From contig CAZPHI010000002.1 of assembly GCA_964586425.1 (NCBI GenBank), positions 1 to 64,000 of the forward strand: a stretch of DNA of 64,000 nucleotides, written 5' to 3'. This document shows, in pieces, positions 37,943 to 46,515 of this stretch. The DNA comes from CAZPHI01 sp964586425. GTDB lineage: Bacteria > Bacillota > Clostridia > Lachnospirales > Lachnospiraceae. How positions within the stretch are numbered: the first letter of the stretch is position 1; each line of letters opens with the position of its first letter. Made by a program: the position numbers and the translations under genes. Below the pieces are notes generated by a model. That model searched no databases and had not been told where the DNA came from. It was given only the letters and a program-made list of their open reading frames with translations.

Positions 37943-39073
37943 CTAAAGAACATTCCTCACATAATTATTCTTTGATACTTCTCTTACATAGTCATTAAGC
38001 ACCATCTTAAGCAATATAGATGACACTTTATCAAGTGATAACCCAGTTTCTTCAATGATCGTATTAATATCTTTCGGAAACAAACTTATCACACTATACA
38101 CTATTTTTTCATCACTTTCAAGTGCATTCATAATATTTGCAGAAAAACGTTCATCAAGAATTCCTTCATTAATATATTGTTTTGTGTTATTTCTATCATC
38201 AACAGAACACAGTCCTAGCATGAATAAAACATCTGATACACATGTTACCATCTGTGCTCCTTCACGTATAAGATTAAGGCATCCCTTACTCAATTCGTCA
38301 CCTATTCTTCCAGGAACAGCCATAACATCTTTATTTTGATTCAACGCTTGGCTTACCGTTATATGAGTTCCGCTTCTATCCCTTGCTTCAACAACGATAA
38401 CAACATCAGCCAGACCACTTATTATTCTGTTTCTTAATGGGAATTGTCCAGCTAATGGTCTAGTCCCCGGCGGATACTCTGATATTATCCCTCCATCACT
38501 TTCAATAATACTGGTATATATGTCTATATTTTCTTTTGGATAACATACATCTATGCCAGAGCCTAATACTGCAAATGTTTTACCTTCCCCTTCAAGCGTT
38601 CCAATATGTCCATATTTGTCAATTCCGCGTGCTAATCCACTTATAACCTGTATTCCTAGTTTTCCAAGCTCTCTGCCTAATTTACGAGCCACATAACGTC
38701 CATAGTCAGAACAATTTCTTGAACCTATTATAGCAACTGATGGTATATTGTCCTCAACCATCTTTCCTTTATAATATAAGCATATCGGATAATCATCTAT
38801 TTCAATTAATCTTTGTGGATACGCCTCATGTCCATAATATACAAATCCTATATTATCCTTTTTCAAATCAATATACCTTTGATAATATGATGAATCCTCT
38901 TTTGATTCCAACAATAATTTAATATGTTTCTCATCAATGCATCCAGATGCCTCAAGAATAGTTTTATCTGCATCATATATTGCTTTTGCATCTCCAAATA
39001 CGTTCAATAAGCGTCTTATCATTACATTACCAATTCCGGTAATATTGCATAACCAATAATAATAGTACTCCAT
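37943..39073 (-). CDS. dprA: DNA-processing protein DprA
   Basis: 376 residues. The Rossmann-like core has the motifs GSRNCSDYGR, SGLARGIDKYGHIG, GSGIDVCYPKEN, EYPPGTRPLAGQFPLRNRII and VVEARDRSGTHITVSQAL; a C-terminal winged-helix-like region follows. DprA loads RecA on incoming single-stranded DNA during transformation. It follows comM by 15 bases and precedes topA. Confidence 0.95.
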   Translation of the reverse strand: MEYYYYWLCNITGIGNVMIRRLLNVFGDAKAIYDADKTILEASGCIDEKHIKLLLESKEDSSYYQRYIDLKKDNIGFVYYGHEAYPQRLIEIDDYPICLYYKGKMVEDNIPSVAIIGSRNCSDYGRYVARKLGRELGKLGIQVISGLARGIDKYGHIGTLEGEGKTFAVLGSGIDVCYPKENIDIYTSIIESDGGIISEYPPGTRPLAGQFPLRNRIISGLADVVIVVEARDRSGTHITVSQALNQNKDVMAVPGRIGDELSKGCLNLIREGAQMVTCVSDVLFMLGLCSVDDRNNTKQYINEGILDERFSANIMNALESDEKIVYSVISLFPKDINTIIEETGLSLDKVSSILLKMVLNDYVREVSKNNYVRNVL

Positions 39074-39088
39074 CTTTTCCCCATTCTA

Positions 39089-40663
39089 CTATATTCTTAT
39101 TTTATTATCATAACTTCTATACATAATTGCCTCAGATAAATGCTTTGATTTTATGTTCTCTGATTGATCAATATCTGCTATTGTCCTTGCCACTTTAAGA
39201 ATTTTATGATATCCCCTAGCAGTAAATCCTAACTTTTTATATGCCTGTTCCATTAATTTACTTTCTTCTTTTCCAAGCACACAGTACTTTTTAATATCAG
39301 CAACACTCATCTGCGAATTATAGATAAGCTCTTTTCCACAAAATCTCTCTTTCTGAATACTATAAGTACGTTCTACAATTTGCTTCATATCAGCAGAATT
39401 ATATCCGTCAGTATTATATTTATCAGTATTATGTTTGTCATACGTTATGTTAGCAAATAAATCTTCATACTTGACTCTACTCATCTCCACATTAATATCA
39501 AATCTATCCCAAAAAGGCTGTGATATTCGCCCTAGATATCTCTTTATATCATATTCAGAGCAATTACATACATTTCTATCAGGATAATAACCGCATTTGC
39601 ATGGATTAATTGCTGCAACAAGCATAATATCAGCTGGGTATGTATACGAAGAATTAAGCCTTACAAGCGTAATCTTCTTTTCTTCAAGTGGCTGTCTTAA
39701 TGTTTCTAATATAGAAGTTTTAAATTCAGTTAATTCATCTAGAAATAAGACACCTTTACTTGCTAATGTTAATTCGCCAGGCTTTGGTATACCTCCACCA
39801 CCTACTAATCCCGCTGAAGATATATTATAATGAGGAGCTCTAAATGGACGTTTTTTAATCAATTTAATCTCATTCTTATCATTATCAACATTCAACAAGC
39901 CTGCAATACTGTATATCTTAGATAGTTCTATGCTTTCTTCAAAATCTAATTCCGGCAGTATTGTTGGTATTCTTTGGGCCATAAGAGTCTTGCCGCTCCC
40001 CGGTGGTCCTATATACATAATATTATGCATTCCTGCTGTAGCCACAAGTGTCGCCCTTTTTCCTGCTGTCTGCCCTTTTATTTCGTTAAAATCAATATCA
40101 TAATCTGCCTTTGATATAATATTAATATCAGCATGAATGGGATTATACTTTGTATTATCATTCAAGAATTCTACCACATCCCTTAACTCTCTCATTCCAT
40201 ACACATTAATTCCATCAATAACACAGGCTTCATAACGATTATCATATGGTACAATACAAGTTGTTATTCCATTATGTTTTGCCTCACATACGGCAGGAAG
40301 CACACCATTAACACTGTGTATTGAACCATCTAAGCCAAGTTCCCCCATAATAAGTACATTATTAATCTTATCATCTTCAATAATTCCATTAGCCGTTAAT
40401 ATTCCAACAGCGATTGGCAAGTCAAATGCGGTTCCCTCTTTTCTTATATTCGCAGGTGATAAATTCACTGTTATTCTCTGTGGTTTTAATGAAAATCCAC
40501 TATTTTTAATACCAGTTCGTACTCTTTCCTTTGATTCTCTTACCTCTGCCGATAATATACCTGTCATCTCAAATACAGGTAATCCAGTATTAACATCCAC
40601 CTCGACATTAACAAGCATCGATTCAATGCCAATATTAGTGCCACATATTGTTTTACAATATAT
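39089..40663 (-). CDS. comM: ComM/YifB-family helicase-like ATPase, apparent AUA start
   Basis: About 524 residues if translation begins at the AUA codon at 40663, or 509 from the first ATG at 40618. The N-terminal ChlI-like domain (VEVDVNTGLPVFEMTG, ESKERVRTGIKNSGF), Walker A IGPPGSGKTLMAQRIP, Walker B LFLDEL, a Cys-rich insert (CKCGYYPDRNVCNC) and a C-terminal Mg-chelatase-like domain match ComM. ComM is a hexameric branch-migration helicase in natural transformation. Family members normally have about 15 more residues before the first ATG (M-F/Y-S-K...GIE-x-x-LVNVEVDV). Here IYCKTICGTNIGIES is encoded in frame, and AGGAGG is eight bases from the AUA and far from the ATG. Hence the true start is probably AUA, or the start codon is mutated. 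Confidence 0.85.
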   Translation of the reverse strand: MYCKTICGTNIGIESMLVNVEVDVNTGLPVFEMTGILSAEVRESKERVRTGIKNSGFSLKPQRITVNLSPANIRKEGTAFDLPIAVGILTANGIIEDDKINNVLIMGELGLDGSIHSVNGVLPAVCEAKHNGITTCIVPYDNRYEACVIDGINVYGMRELRDVVEFLNDNTKYNPIHADINIISKADYDIDFNEIKGQTAGKRATLVATAGMHNIMYIGPPGSGKTLMAQRIPTILPELDFEESIELSKIYSIAGLLNVDNDKNEIKLIKKRPFRAPHYNISSAGLVGGGGIPKPGELTLASKGVLFLDELTEFKTSILETLRQPLEEKKITLVRLNSSYTYPADIMLVAAINPCKCGYYPDRNVCNCSEYDIKRYLGRISQPFWDRFDINVEMSRVKYEDLFANITYDKHNTDKYNTDGYNSADMKQIVERTYSIQKERFCGKELIYNSQMSVADIKKYCVLGKEESKLMEQAYKKLGFTARGYHKILKVARTIADIDQSENIKSKHLSEAIMYRSYDNKIRI

Positions 40664-40847
40664 ATTACATTCCTCCTTTATGATGGTACAATTTGTCTTT
40701 TTTAATTAGTCTGGGTATTATTCCAATTCGATTACATCCATTCAGATGTATATGATGACCTTCTATACTAAGGTCAATGATAATATCTTATTAAAGATAT
40801 TAAGAGTAAATATATGTTGATGTATTAATCATTGTATGTATTAATAT
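40664..40847 (-). promoter_or_regulatory. comM leader with three consecutive hairpins
   Basis: About 185 untranslated bases separate the promoter from the comM ribosome site. Three perfect hairpins occur in a row: 40782-40801 (8-bp stem, loop ATTA), 40756-40776 (7-bp stem TGACCTT/AAGGTCA) and 40733-40750 (6-bp stem TACATC/GATGTA). No T-tract follows them. This is the longest non-coding stretch in the window with no known riboswitch match that I can see. Regulatory function is inference. Confidence 0.45.
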
Positions 40848-40853
40848 ATATTC

Positions 40854-40881
40854 ATTATATATCTTTTATTATGTTTGTCAA
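40854..40881 (-). promoter_or_regulatory. Consensus promoter of comM-dprA-topA
   Basis: Minus-strand TTGACA (40876-40881), 16-base spacer and TATAAT (40854-40859) match the housekeeping consensus in all 12 box positions. It lies directly after the terminator of the pilus locus. Confidence 0.85.
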
Positions 40882-40903
40882 GAGCTGTTTAAACATTTAT
40901 ATC

Positions 40904-40938
40904 AAAAAACTGCTATTTGAAATACATCAAATAGCAGT
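40904..40938 (-). terminator. Intrinsic terminator of the type IV pilus locus
   Basis: A 12-bp perfect stem (40909-40920 with 40927-40938), a six-base loop and TTTTT(T)G on the minus strand lie 27 bases after the stop of the DUF5057-like gene. This is the clear end of the pilus unit. Confidence 0.9.
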
Positions 40939-40964
40939 TTAAATATTAATTATCTAATATACAA

Positions 40965-43900
40965 TTAATCAAGATTGAATAACTTCTGATATACCATTGC
41001 ACATGTTGATCTACCTTTGGCACTCCTATGATCGGTCGCTTCTAGGTTAATTACAACTTCATTAGTGAACAGTAATTCTTTGAACGTCTGTCCCTTATAT
41101 GTTGCATCTTTCAATGCATCGACAACATTACCAGCATCATCAATCAATGTAATAGAATACAAATATCCATTATACAATAAATCATCCTGTGCATTATCAA
41201 TGGTGTCATCATATTTGGCGACATTATCATTATATGCTTTATATGACTCATTAACACTAATTACATAATCTACATTCTCTGTAAATTTGCCATCTTTATC
41301 AGCATCCCAATACATATATACTGGTGAAATGCTGCCATAACCTGTTACAGCGAATTTACCACCTGTTGTTAACATTGATGTTGATGAAGGATATCGTAAA
41401 TCGGCATCCTGTGCTTTAAAGTTAACTCTGATTCCACTTGTAGTTGTAAAACTCTGTTGGAATTTTTGAACACCAGTTGTCTCATCAGCGCCCTTATCTA
41501 CACCACTTGTTACTGTAATCTTTGGAACATTGTTCGCACTTGCAATTGCTCGAATCAAAGTATTAACGAAAAGTTTTAATTCATTATCACCTGAAATCTG
41601 AACACCACCATGTCCTGCACCTGAATAAGTAACATTACCACGAGAATAGATATAATAATTGTTCATTGCATCTCGTCCTGTAGCACCTGTATATGCTCCT
41701 GTTCCTGTTTCTTCACCATTATTACCAAGTGTATACCACACAACAACCTGATCCTCTACATTTGCTTTACACTCCAAATCTAACTGGAACCATTGTCCAT
41801 GAGTTTGAGCTACATTTCTCTGATCGATATTGTATGGGAAATTAGTAATCTGTCCACTATTAAGTTGTTGAATGTTTGTTGTCTCACCCTTATCTACCTT
41901 AATCAAACCAAATGATGGATTATTTGATTCACCATATCTATACTGTTGTGTACCTTTTTGATTTTTTTCGTCATTCTTTTTAAGTAGTTCTGTTGAAGTC
42001 CAACCATGTTTACCAAGTAACAGATTGCTATAACCCTGTAATTCTCCAAGTTCCCTATATGTATATTTAGTAACATCATTTACTTCAATTGGAGTATCCA
42101 GACGTGGATCATTGCATTCTGGGTCAATCTCAGTTGATATGTTATTAGGATCATCATCCCACATTGCCACACCATACCTATCCATACCAACCATATTTCT
42201 TAGATATCTTGTCATCGTCTTCGACCAATTTGCACTATTAATTCTGAGTCCATATTCAGTTCCATCCTGTTCACCAACATAGTTCAAGCCATCTGAATAT
42301 GCTGTATAAGTCATAGTATCGTGAGTAAGAAGCATTGATTTACCTGCATCAAGGTAGTCTTGAAGATTACTCAGGAAATATGTATTAGTAATATCCTTGC
42401 CTCCAAATACCTCACAATAACCTATAACAATCATATTATACGCACCAAATATATCATCATTCTCATAACTGTTATATCCATGAGGATATATTTTAGTATT
42501 ACCTATTTTACCTTTATTGATATTATCAGTGTACCATTTGTCCACTTTTAATTTGTAACCAGTATAAGCCTCCGCTCTTGTGAATAATCCAGAGAATTTA
42601 CTATCATCAAGTTCCAAACTATATGGTTTAGTTGGATTACTTGGTAAAATCTGCAATACTCTAACAGTCGATATATCAGTCTGTTTTACAACAAACGCAC
42701 CTTGCTGAGATTCAGCAACCTTTACTCCCGCTTTTCCTTTATCATTTTTCTCAACAACAACTTTCCAAGAAAAGTATCCTGTTACATTCTCAGTACCTCT
42801 ATAATAATAAGTAAGATTTTTAGTATTATCACCAGAAACAACTACATAATTGTTCTGATATAGCACCTCGTCATAATCATCATTAGTTATATTAGTATTG
42901 AATATACCATCACCATTCTTATCCATGTATATTCCAACTGTATAAGTCATATCGCCTTTAGTAGATTCCATATGTGTTAGGTCAATATCAAATTGAATAG
43001 AATTTCCAGCCGTAACAGAATTGTTTACTAACTTATTACCATCATACTTTATTGTTGTTACATCATTCTGTACATCTGTTCCATTCTCATTCTTAATTTC
43101 ATATACATTAACACCTAATTTTAATTTAGAATTAAACAAGTTTTTTATAGCATCTTTAAAAGATAATAATTTTTTATTATTTGCTTGTGTAACAGATACT
43201 ACATTATTATATTTGATTACATCTCTCAATTGTCTCATATAAGATGTGCTAGTTGAAGTTGTACCTTTATATACCCCATCTGCAATAATGATTGGCATAC
43301 CTGATTCTGCAAATTTTGTCAATTTTTGAAGTGAATTTAGTGTCAAATCATTACCACTATATCTAGCCGTAGCATAATCACTATTTTTTCCAACTCTAAT
43401 ATAGACCTCATCACCTATTACTGTATAAGCTTTACCAGATAAACTGGTATCTCTAAAATCCATATTTAAACGAGATACATTCTCACCTATATATATCAAA
43501 TCATAATCTGACATAATATCATTAGCCATACCATTAAAACCATTCGTAGATACATATGTAAATGTTACATAATCATTAAAGTTTGATGAAGTAACCTTAC
43601 TTGTATCCATTCCTAATTTATATAGAATGTCTTTTGCATCTTCATATCTTGTCTTAACATCTTTTTCCCAGCTATTATATGCACCATAATCATATCCACC
43701 TGCTGGTTCAATTTCAAGAATTTTAATAGGAAATGACTTATTACTAATATCTTTATTTGCTGGGGTAAACTTATATCCTACAATATATCTAATCATATCA
43801 ATATATGTAGCTCCACCACCAGGGCCCTCACCAAACTGATCTTTTACATGTTTAAAATCAGTTGAATATGTATCAACACCATTAATTTTGTATATATCAT

Positions 43901-45131
43901 CAGCTTGATTCGTCTCACCAGAGCCAAATGCCATATCAAAGAAATTAGTACCCGGATGTACAACAACATTCTGATGTACATATAAACCACTACGTCCTCC
44001 TGTGGAATCAGCAACATATGCTGGATATGTCATTGGTCCCTTATTATCCAGCCCTTCAATATTCAAATAATAAAACATACCTGAAGACCATGGTAGAGTA
44101 TATTCGGTTCCATCAATAACAGTTTTAACTGATAGTACTCCATTATCAATAGCCACAGAGCCAGATGTACCATGATAATGATTGTCTGAGTCATAATATA
44201 AATAATACTGTTTAACAAATTCACTTGTTTCAATACCCATTGTCAATGTATATAACTTTGAATAATTGTTCATGCTACTATCTGATTTGTATATAGACTT
44301 ATCAAATACAACTGCCATACCTTCATTAGCAATTCTATCATACATTCTAAGTGCTACTTCTGCTGAAAAATCATATGTAGTACTTTTATTAGTTTTATTG
44401 TATGTTTTAGATAAATTTTGTGGCTTATAAGTATTACATAATTCAGCCATTTTGTCATAAACCGTAATTGTATCACCAAAATGCGACTGTGTATTAAAAT
44501 AAACAAGATTTGCGCTATCAACTATATCTATTGTTAATTCAGATGCCTTAACAGATTTAACTACAAACTTGTCTGACATTCTGCTATCTTGGCATATATG
44601 ATTGGCTAATATATTTCTATCCTCATATCCTTCAACATATGTAAAATCATTAGAAATTGTATTGTAATAATCATAATAGTTAACGCCGTCTCCTTTATCA
44701 GCTAACATTACAGACAGACACTTTTTCCAATTTTCTACCAAAGTTCTAATAGTTTTTTCATTTTCACTGAGATTATTAGGTGTAGCAACACATGCAGCAT
44801 CAACTTCAACATTCATAGCCTTTGCTAATTTCTGTATATCTGAATATGGTATTGGAAGGCTATCTCCTCCTGCCATATATCCCATCTCAGCCATTCCATC
44901 ATCTACAACAACCTCTAAGAACACATATGGATTATCTTTTGTATACGTTCTGCCATCTTCAAATGTTACACTATCCTTGTATGGCTCATATTCTGCCGGA
45001 GTCATCAAGCTATTACCTGCTAATACACTTATTCCAACAGTACCCAAAATAGCGCACATAATTACACAGAATGTAATTATTAATATATTGAATTTTTTCT
45101 TTCCATATTTCTTTTCAATACGATTTTTCAC
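40965..45131 (-). CDS. Giant anchored surface protein, DUF5057-like
   Basis: 1388 residues starting at GTG (GGAGA eight bases upstream). A basic N-terminus and one membrane helix (about 15-38) act as signal or anchor. Near residue 66 NPYVFLEVVVDDGMAEMGY resembles the DUF5057 start. Two Rossmann-like blocks follow. The first, from about 473, contains KILEIEPAGGYDYG, then DLIYIGENVSRL and SGMPIIIADGVY. The second, from about 826, contains VLQILPSNP, then MIVIGYCEVF and AGKSMLLTHDTM. Asp-rich loops (DKNGDGIFN near 739, DADKDGKFTENVD near 1280) look like calcium sites. It is the last gene of the pilus locus, after four minor pilins. I infer a pilus-associated adhesin or surface enzyme; function is unknown. 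Confidence 0.75.
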   Translation of the reverse strand: MKNRIEKKYGKKKFNILIITFCVIMCAILGTVGISVLAGNSLMTPAEYEPYKDSVTFEDGRTYTKDNPYVFLEVVVDDGMAEMGYMAGGDSLPIPYSDIQKLAKAMNVEVDAACVATPNNLSENEKTIRTLVENWKKCLSVMLADKGDGVNYYDYYNTISNDFTYVEGYEDRNILANHICQDSRMSDKFVVKSVKASELTIDIVDSANLVYFNTQSHFGDTITVYDKMAELCNTYKPQNLSKTYNKTNKSTTYDFSAEVALRMYDRIANEGMAVVFDKSIYKSDSSMNNYSKLYTLTMGIETSEFVKQYYLYYDSDNHYHGTSGSVAIDNGVLSVKTVIDGTEYTLPWSSGMFYYLNIEGLDNKGPMTYPAYVADSTGGRSGLYVHQNVVVHPGTNFFDMAFGSGETNQADDIYKINGVDTYSTDFKHVKDQFGEGPGGGATYIDMIRYIVGYKFTPANKDISNKSFPIKILEIEPAGGYDYGAYNSWEKDVKTRYEDAKDILYKLGMDTSKVTSSNFNDYVTFTYVSTNGFNGMANDIMSDYDLIYIGENVSRLNMDFRDTSLSGKAYTVIGDEVYIRVGKNSDYATARYSGNDLTLNSLQKLTKFAESGMPIIIADGVYKGTTSTSTSYMRQLRDVIKYNNVVSVTQANNKKLLSFKDAIKNLFNSKLKLGVNVYEIKNENGTDVQNDVTTIKYDGNKLVNNSVTAGNSIQFDIDLTHMESTKGDMTYTVGIYMDKNGDGIFNTNITNDDYDEVLYQNNYVVVSGDNTKNLTYYYRGTENVTGYFSWKVVVEKNDKGKAGVKVAESQQGAFVVKQTDISTVRVLQILPSNPTKPYSLELDDSKFSGLFTRAEAYTGYKLKVDKWYTDNINKGKIGNTKIYPHGYNSYENDDIFGAYNMIVIGYCEVFGGKDITNTYFLSNLQDYLDAGKSMLLTHDTMTYTAYSDGLNYVGEQDGTEYGLRINSANWSKTMTRYLRNMVGMDRYGVAMWDDDPNNISTEIDPECNDPRLDTPIEVNDVTKYTYRELGELQGYSNLLLGKHGWTSTELLKKNDEKNQKGTQQYRYGESNNPSFGLIKVDKGETTNIQQLNSGQITNFPYNIDQRNVAQTHGQWFQLDLECKANVEDQVVVWYTLGNNGEETGTGAYTGATGRDAMNNYYIYSRGNVTYSGAGHGGVQISGDNELKLFVNTLIRAIASANNVPKITVTSGVDKGADETTGVQKFQQSFTTTSGIRVNFKAQDADLRYPSSTSMLTTGGKFAVTGYGSISPVYMYWDADKDGKFTENVDYVISVNESYKAYNDNVAKYDDTIDNAQDDLLYNGYLYSITLIDDAGNVVDALKDATYKGQTFKELLFTNEVVINLEATDHRSAKGRSTCAMVYQKLFNLD

Positions 45132-45179
45132 AACAAAACTCTCCTTTCAAACAATTATTAATACATCCCTCATACATAA

Positions 45180-45884
45180 TTAATCAACAACAACACCAGC
45201 CAAAGTTAACTCTGAAACTGTTTTACACATTGTATCTCCATTGCCATTATATATAATTCCAAATCCATTTAATCTGATGAACCAATCGTCTTCAAGTTGA
45301 TCTGGACGCTTACGTATATTAACAATTCTTGATATCTCTCTTTCATATCCTGCTGCTGAAAGTTTTAAAGTCACTTTTACTTGTAGTGGTTCATATGCTT
45401 CAACAAAATAACTAACTGCACCTTTTGTCGGATCAATAGTTACATTGCCCATTTTGAAAGAACTTTTTAGATATGATACCTGAAACGAGTCAACATATTT
45501 ACAACATATACTTGTAGTTTTCTGTGAAGCACCCCCACCATCTTCAACAAGATTTAAAACTCTATTAGTTTTATCAAATTGATATTTTTGTAATTCTGTG
45601 GAACTGCTTAGTGTTTCCGCATAAAGATGTTTAAATGTAACACTATTCTCATCTATACTGATATTAATACCATTAGCCTCCATAAGTGAATCCGTAATCT
45701 GATTCATTGCAATGTTAGCCTCATTCTGAAGTTCTGCCTGCGTTGTTTGTCTAACATATCCATGCATTCCCTGCGTCAGAAGAACACCTATTGCAGACAT
45801 TACAATTGCACTAACAGCAATTGCAACCAGAATTTCTACAAGTGAAACACCTCTGTTTTTCTTTTTAATAAATTCATCATTCAT
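45180..45884 (-). CDS. Minor pilin, PilW/GspJ-like
   Basis: 234 residues. Class III signal GVSLVEILVAIAVSAIVM: cleavage after Gly, Glu at +5 present, then the hydrophobic helix (about 13-35). The C-terminal globular part is beta-rich with paired Cys residues (CC in ICCKYVD). It is the fourth minor pilin in order of transcription, matching the GspJ or PilW slot. It follows a GspH-like pilin by 22 bases. Confidence 0.8.
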   Translation of the reverse strand: MNDEFIKKKNRGVSLVEILVAIAVSAIVMSAIGVLLTQGMHGYVRQTTQAELQNEANIAMNQITDSLMEANGINISIDENSVTFKHLYAETLSSSTELQKYQFDKTNRVLNLVEDGGGASQKTTSICCKYVDSFQVSYLKSSFKMGNVTIDPTKGAVSYFVEAYEPLQVKVTLKLSAAGYEREISRIVNIRKRPDQLEDDWFIRLNGFGIIYNGNGDTMCKTVSELTLAGVVVD

Positions 45885-45906
45885 TATCTTCTCTCACCCA
45901 CTTACA

Positions 45907-46488
45907 TCAATAATCTGTGACTATTTTCCCAGTTCTGTAATAAAGCGTTAACACACTCTGAGTATCTTTACCTTTTGGTTTTATAATAAACTCACCTTTA
46001 GAAGATAATCCAGTAGATATAGCAGTTTCAGCTCCATTTTCAACTATAGTAACACTACTTATTTTACCAGAACCCTTTTCATAAAATATCTTAAGTTTTG
46101 TATCTTCAACAGACAGGTCTTTAGTAATATTACCGACTCCATTATCATGATAAGATATAGATAATCTAGAACCTAGTGTTTTTGTTTCATATACAGTTGA
46201 CTCACCATTATTTTTCTTTATAACATCAACGGTATATGTACCCGATGAATTAATATAGACTTCAGCCCACCACTCACCATCTATTGACATCGTATCAACC
46301 TTTAATGCTTCTAGTTCGTTCAAGAGGTTTTTTGAAGCTTTTTTCGAATCACCCGTTGCTAGAATACTAACAGCAATTATTGTAAGACCAGTCATAATAG
46401 CCATAATAGCAACAACGATAAGTAATTCCATTAATGTAAAACCTTTATTCTTGTGATTAACTGGAATTTTTTTATTATTATAATCCAT
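45907..46488 (-). CDS. Minor pilin, GspH/FimT-like
   Basis: About 193 residues from the ATG at 46488 (GGGTGG six bases upstream; an earlier in-frame GTG is inside that site region). Class III signal KGFTLMELLIVVAIMAIM with Gly at -1 and Glu at +5. The remaining sequence is polar beta-strand with no Cys. Size and position match GspH/FimT-type minor pilins. Confidence 0.8.
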   Translation of the reverse strand: MDYNNKKIPVNHKNKGFTLMELLIVVAIMAIMTGLTIIAVSILATGDSKKASKNLLNELEALKVDTMSIDGEWWAEVYINSSGTYTVDVIKKNNGESTVYETKTLGSRLSISYHDNGVGNITKDLSVEDTKLKIFYEKGSGKISSVTIVENGAETAISTGLSSKGEFIIKPKGKDTQSVLTLYYRTGKIVTDY

Positions 46489-46515
46489 TTTATACCACCC
46501 TTTTATCACTATTTG

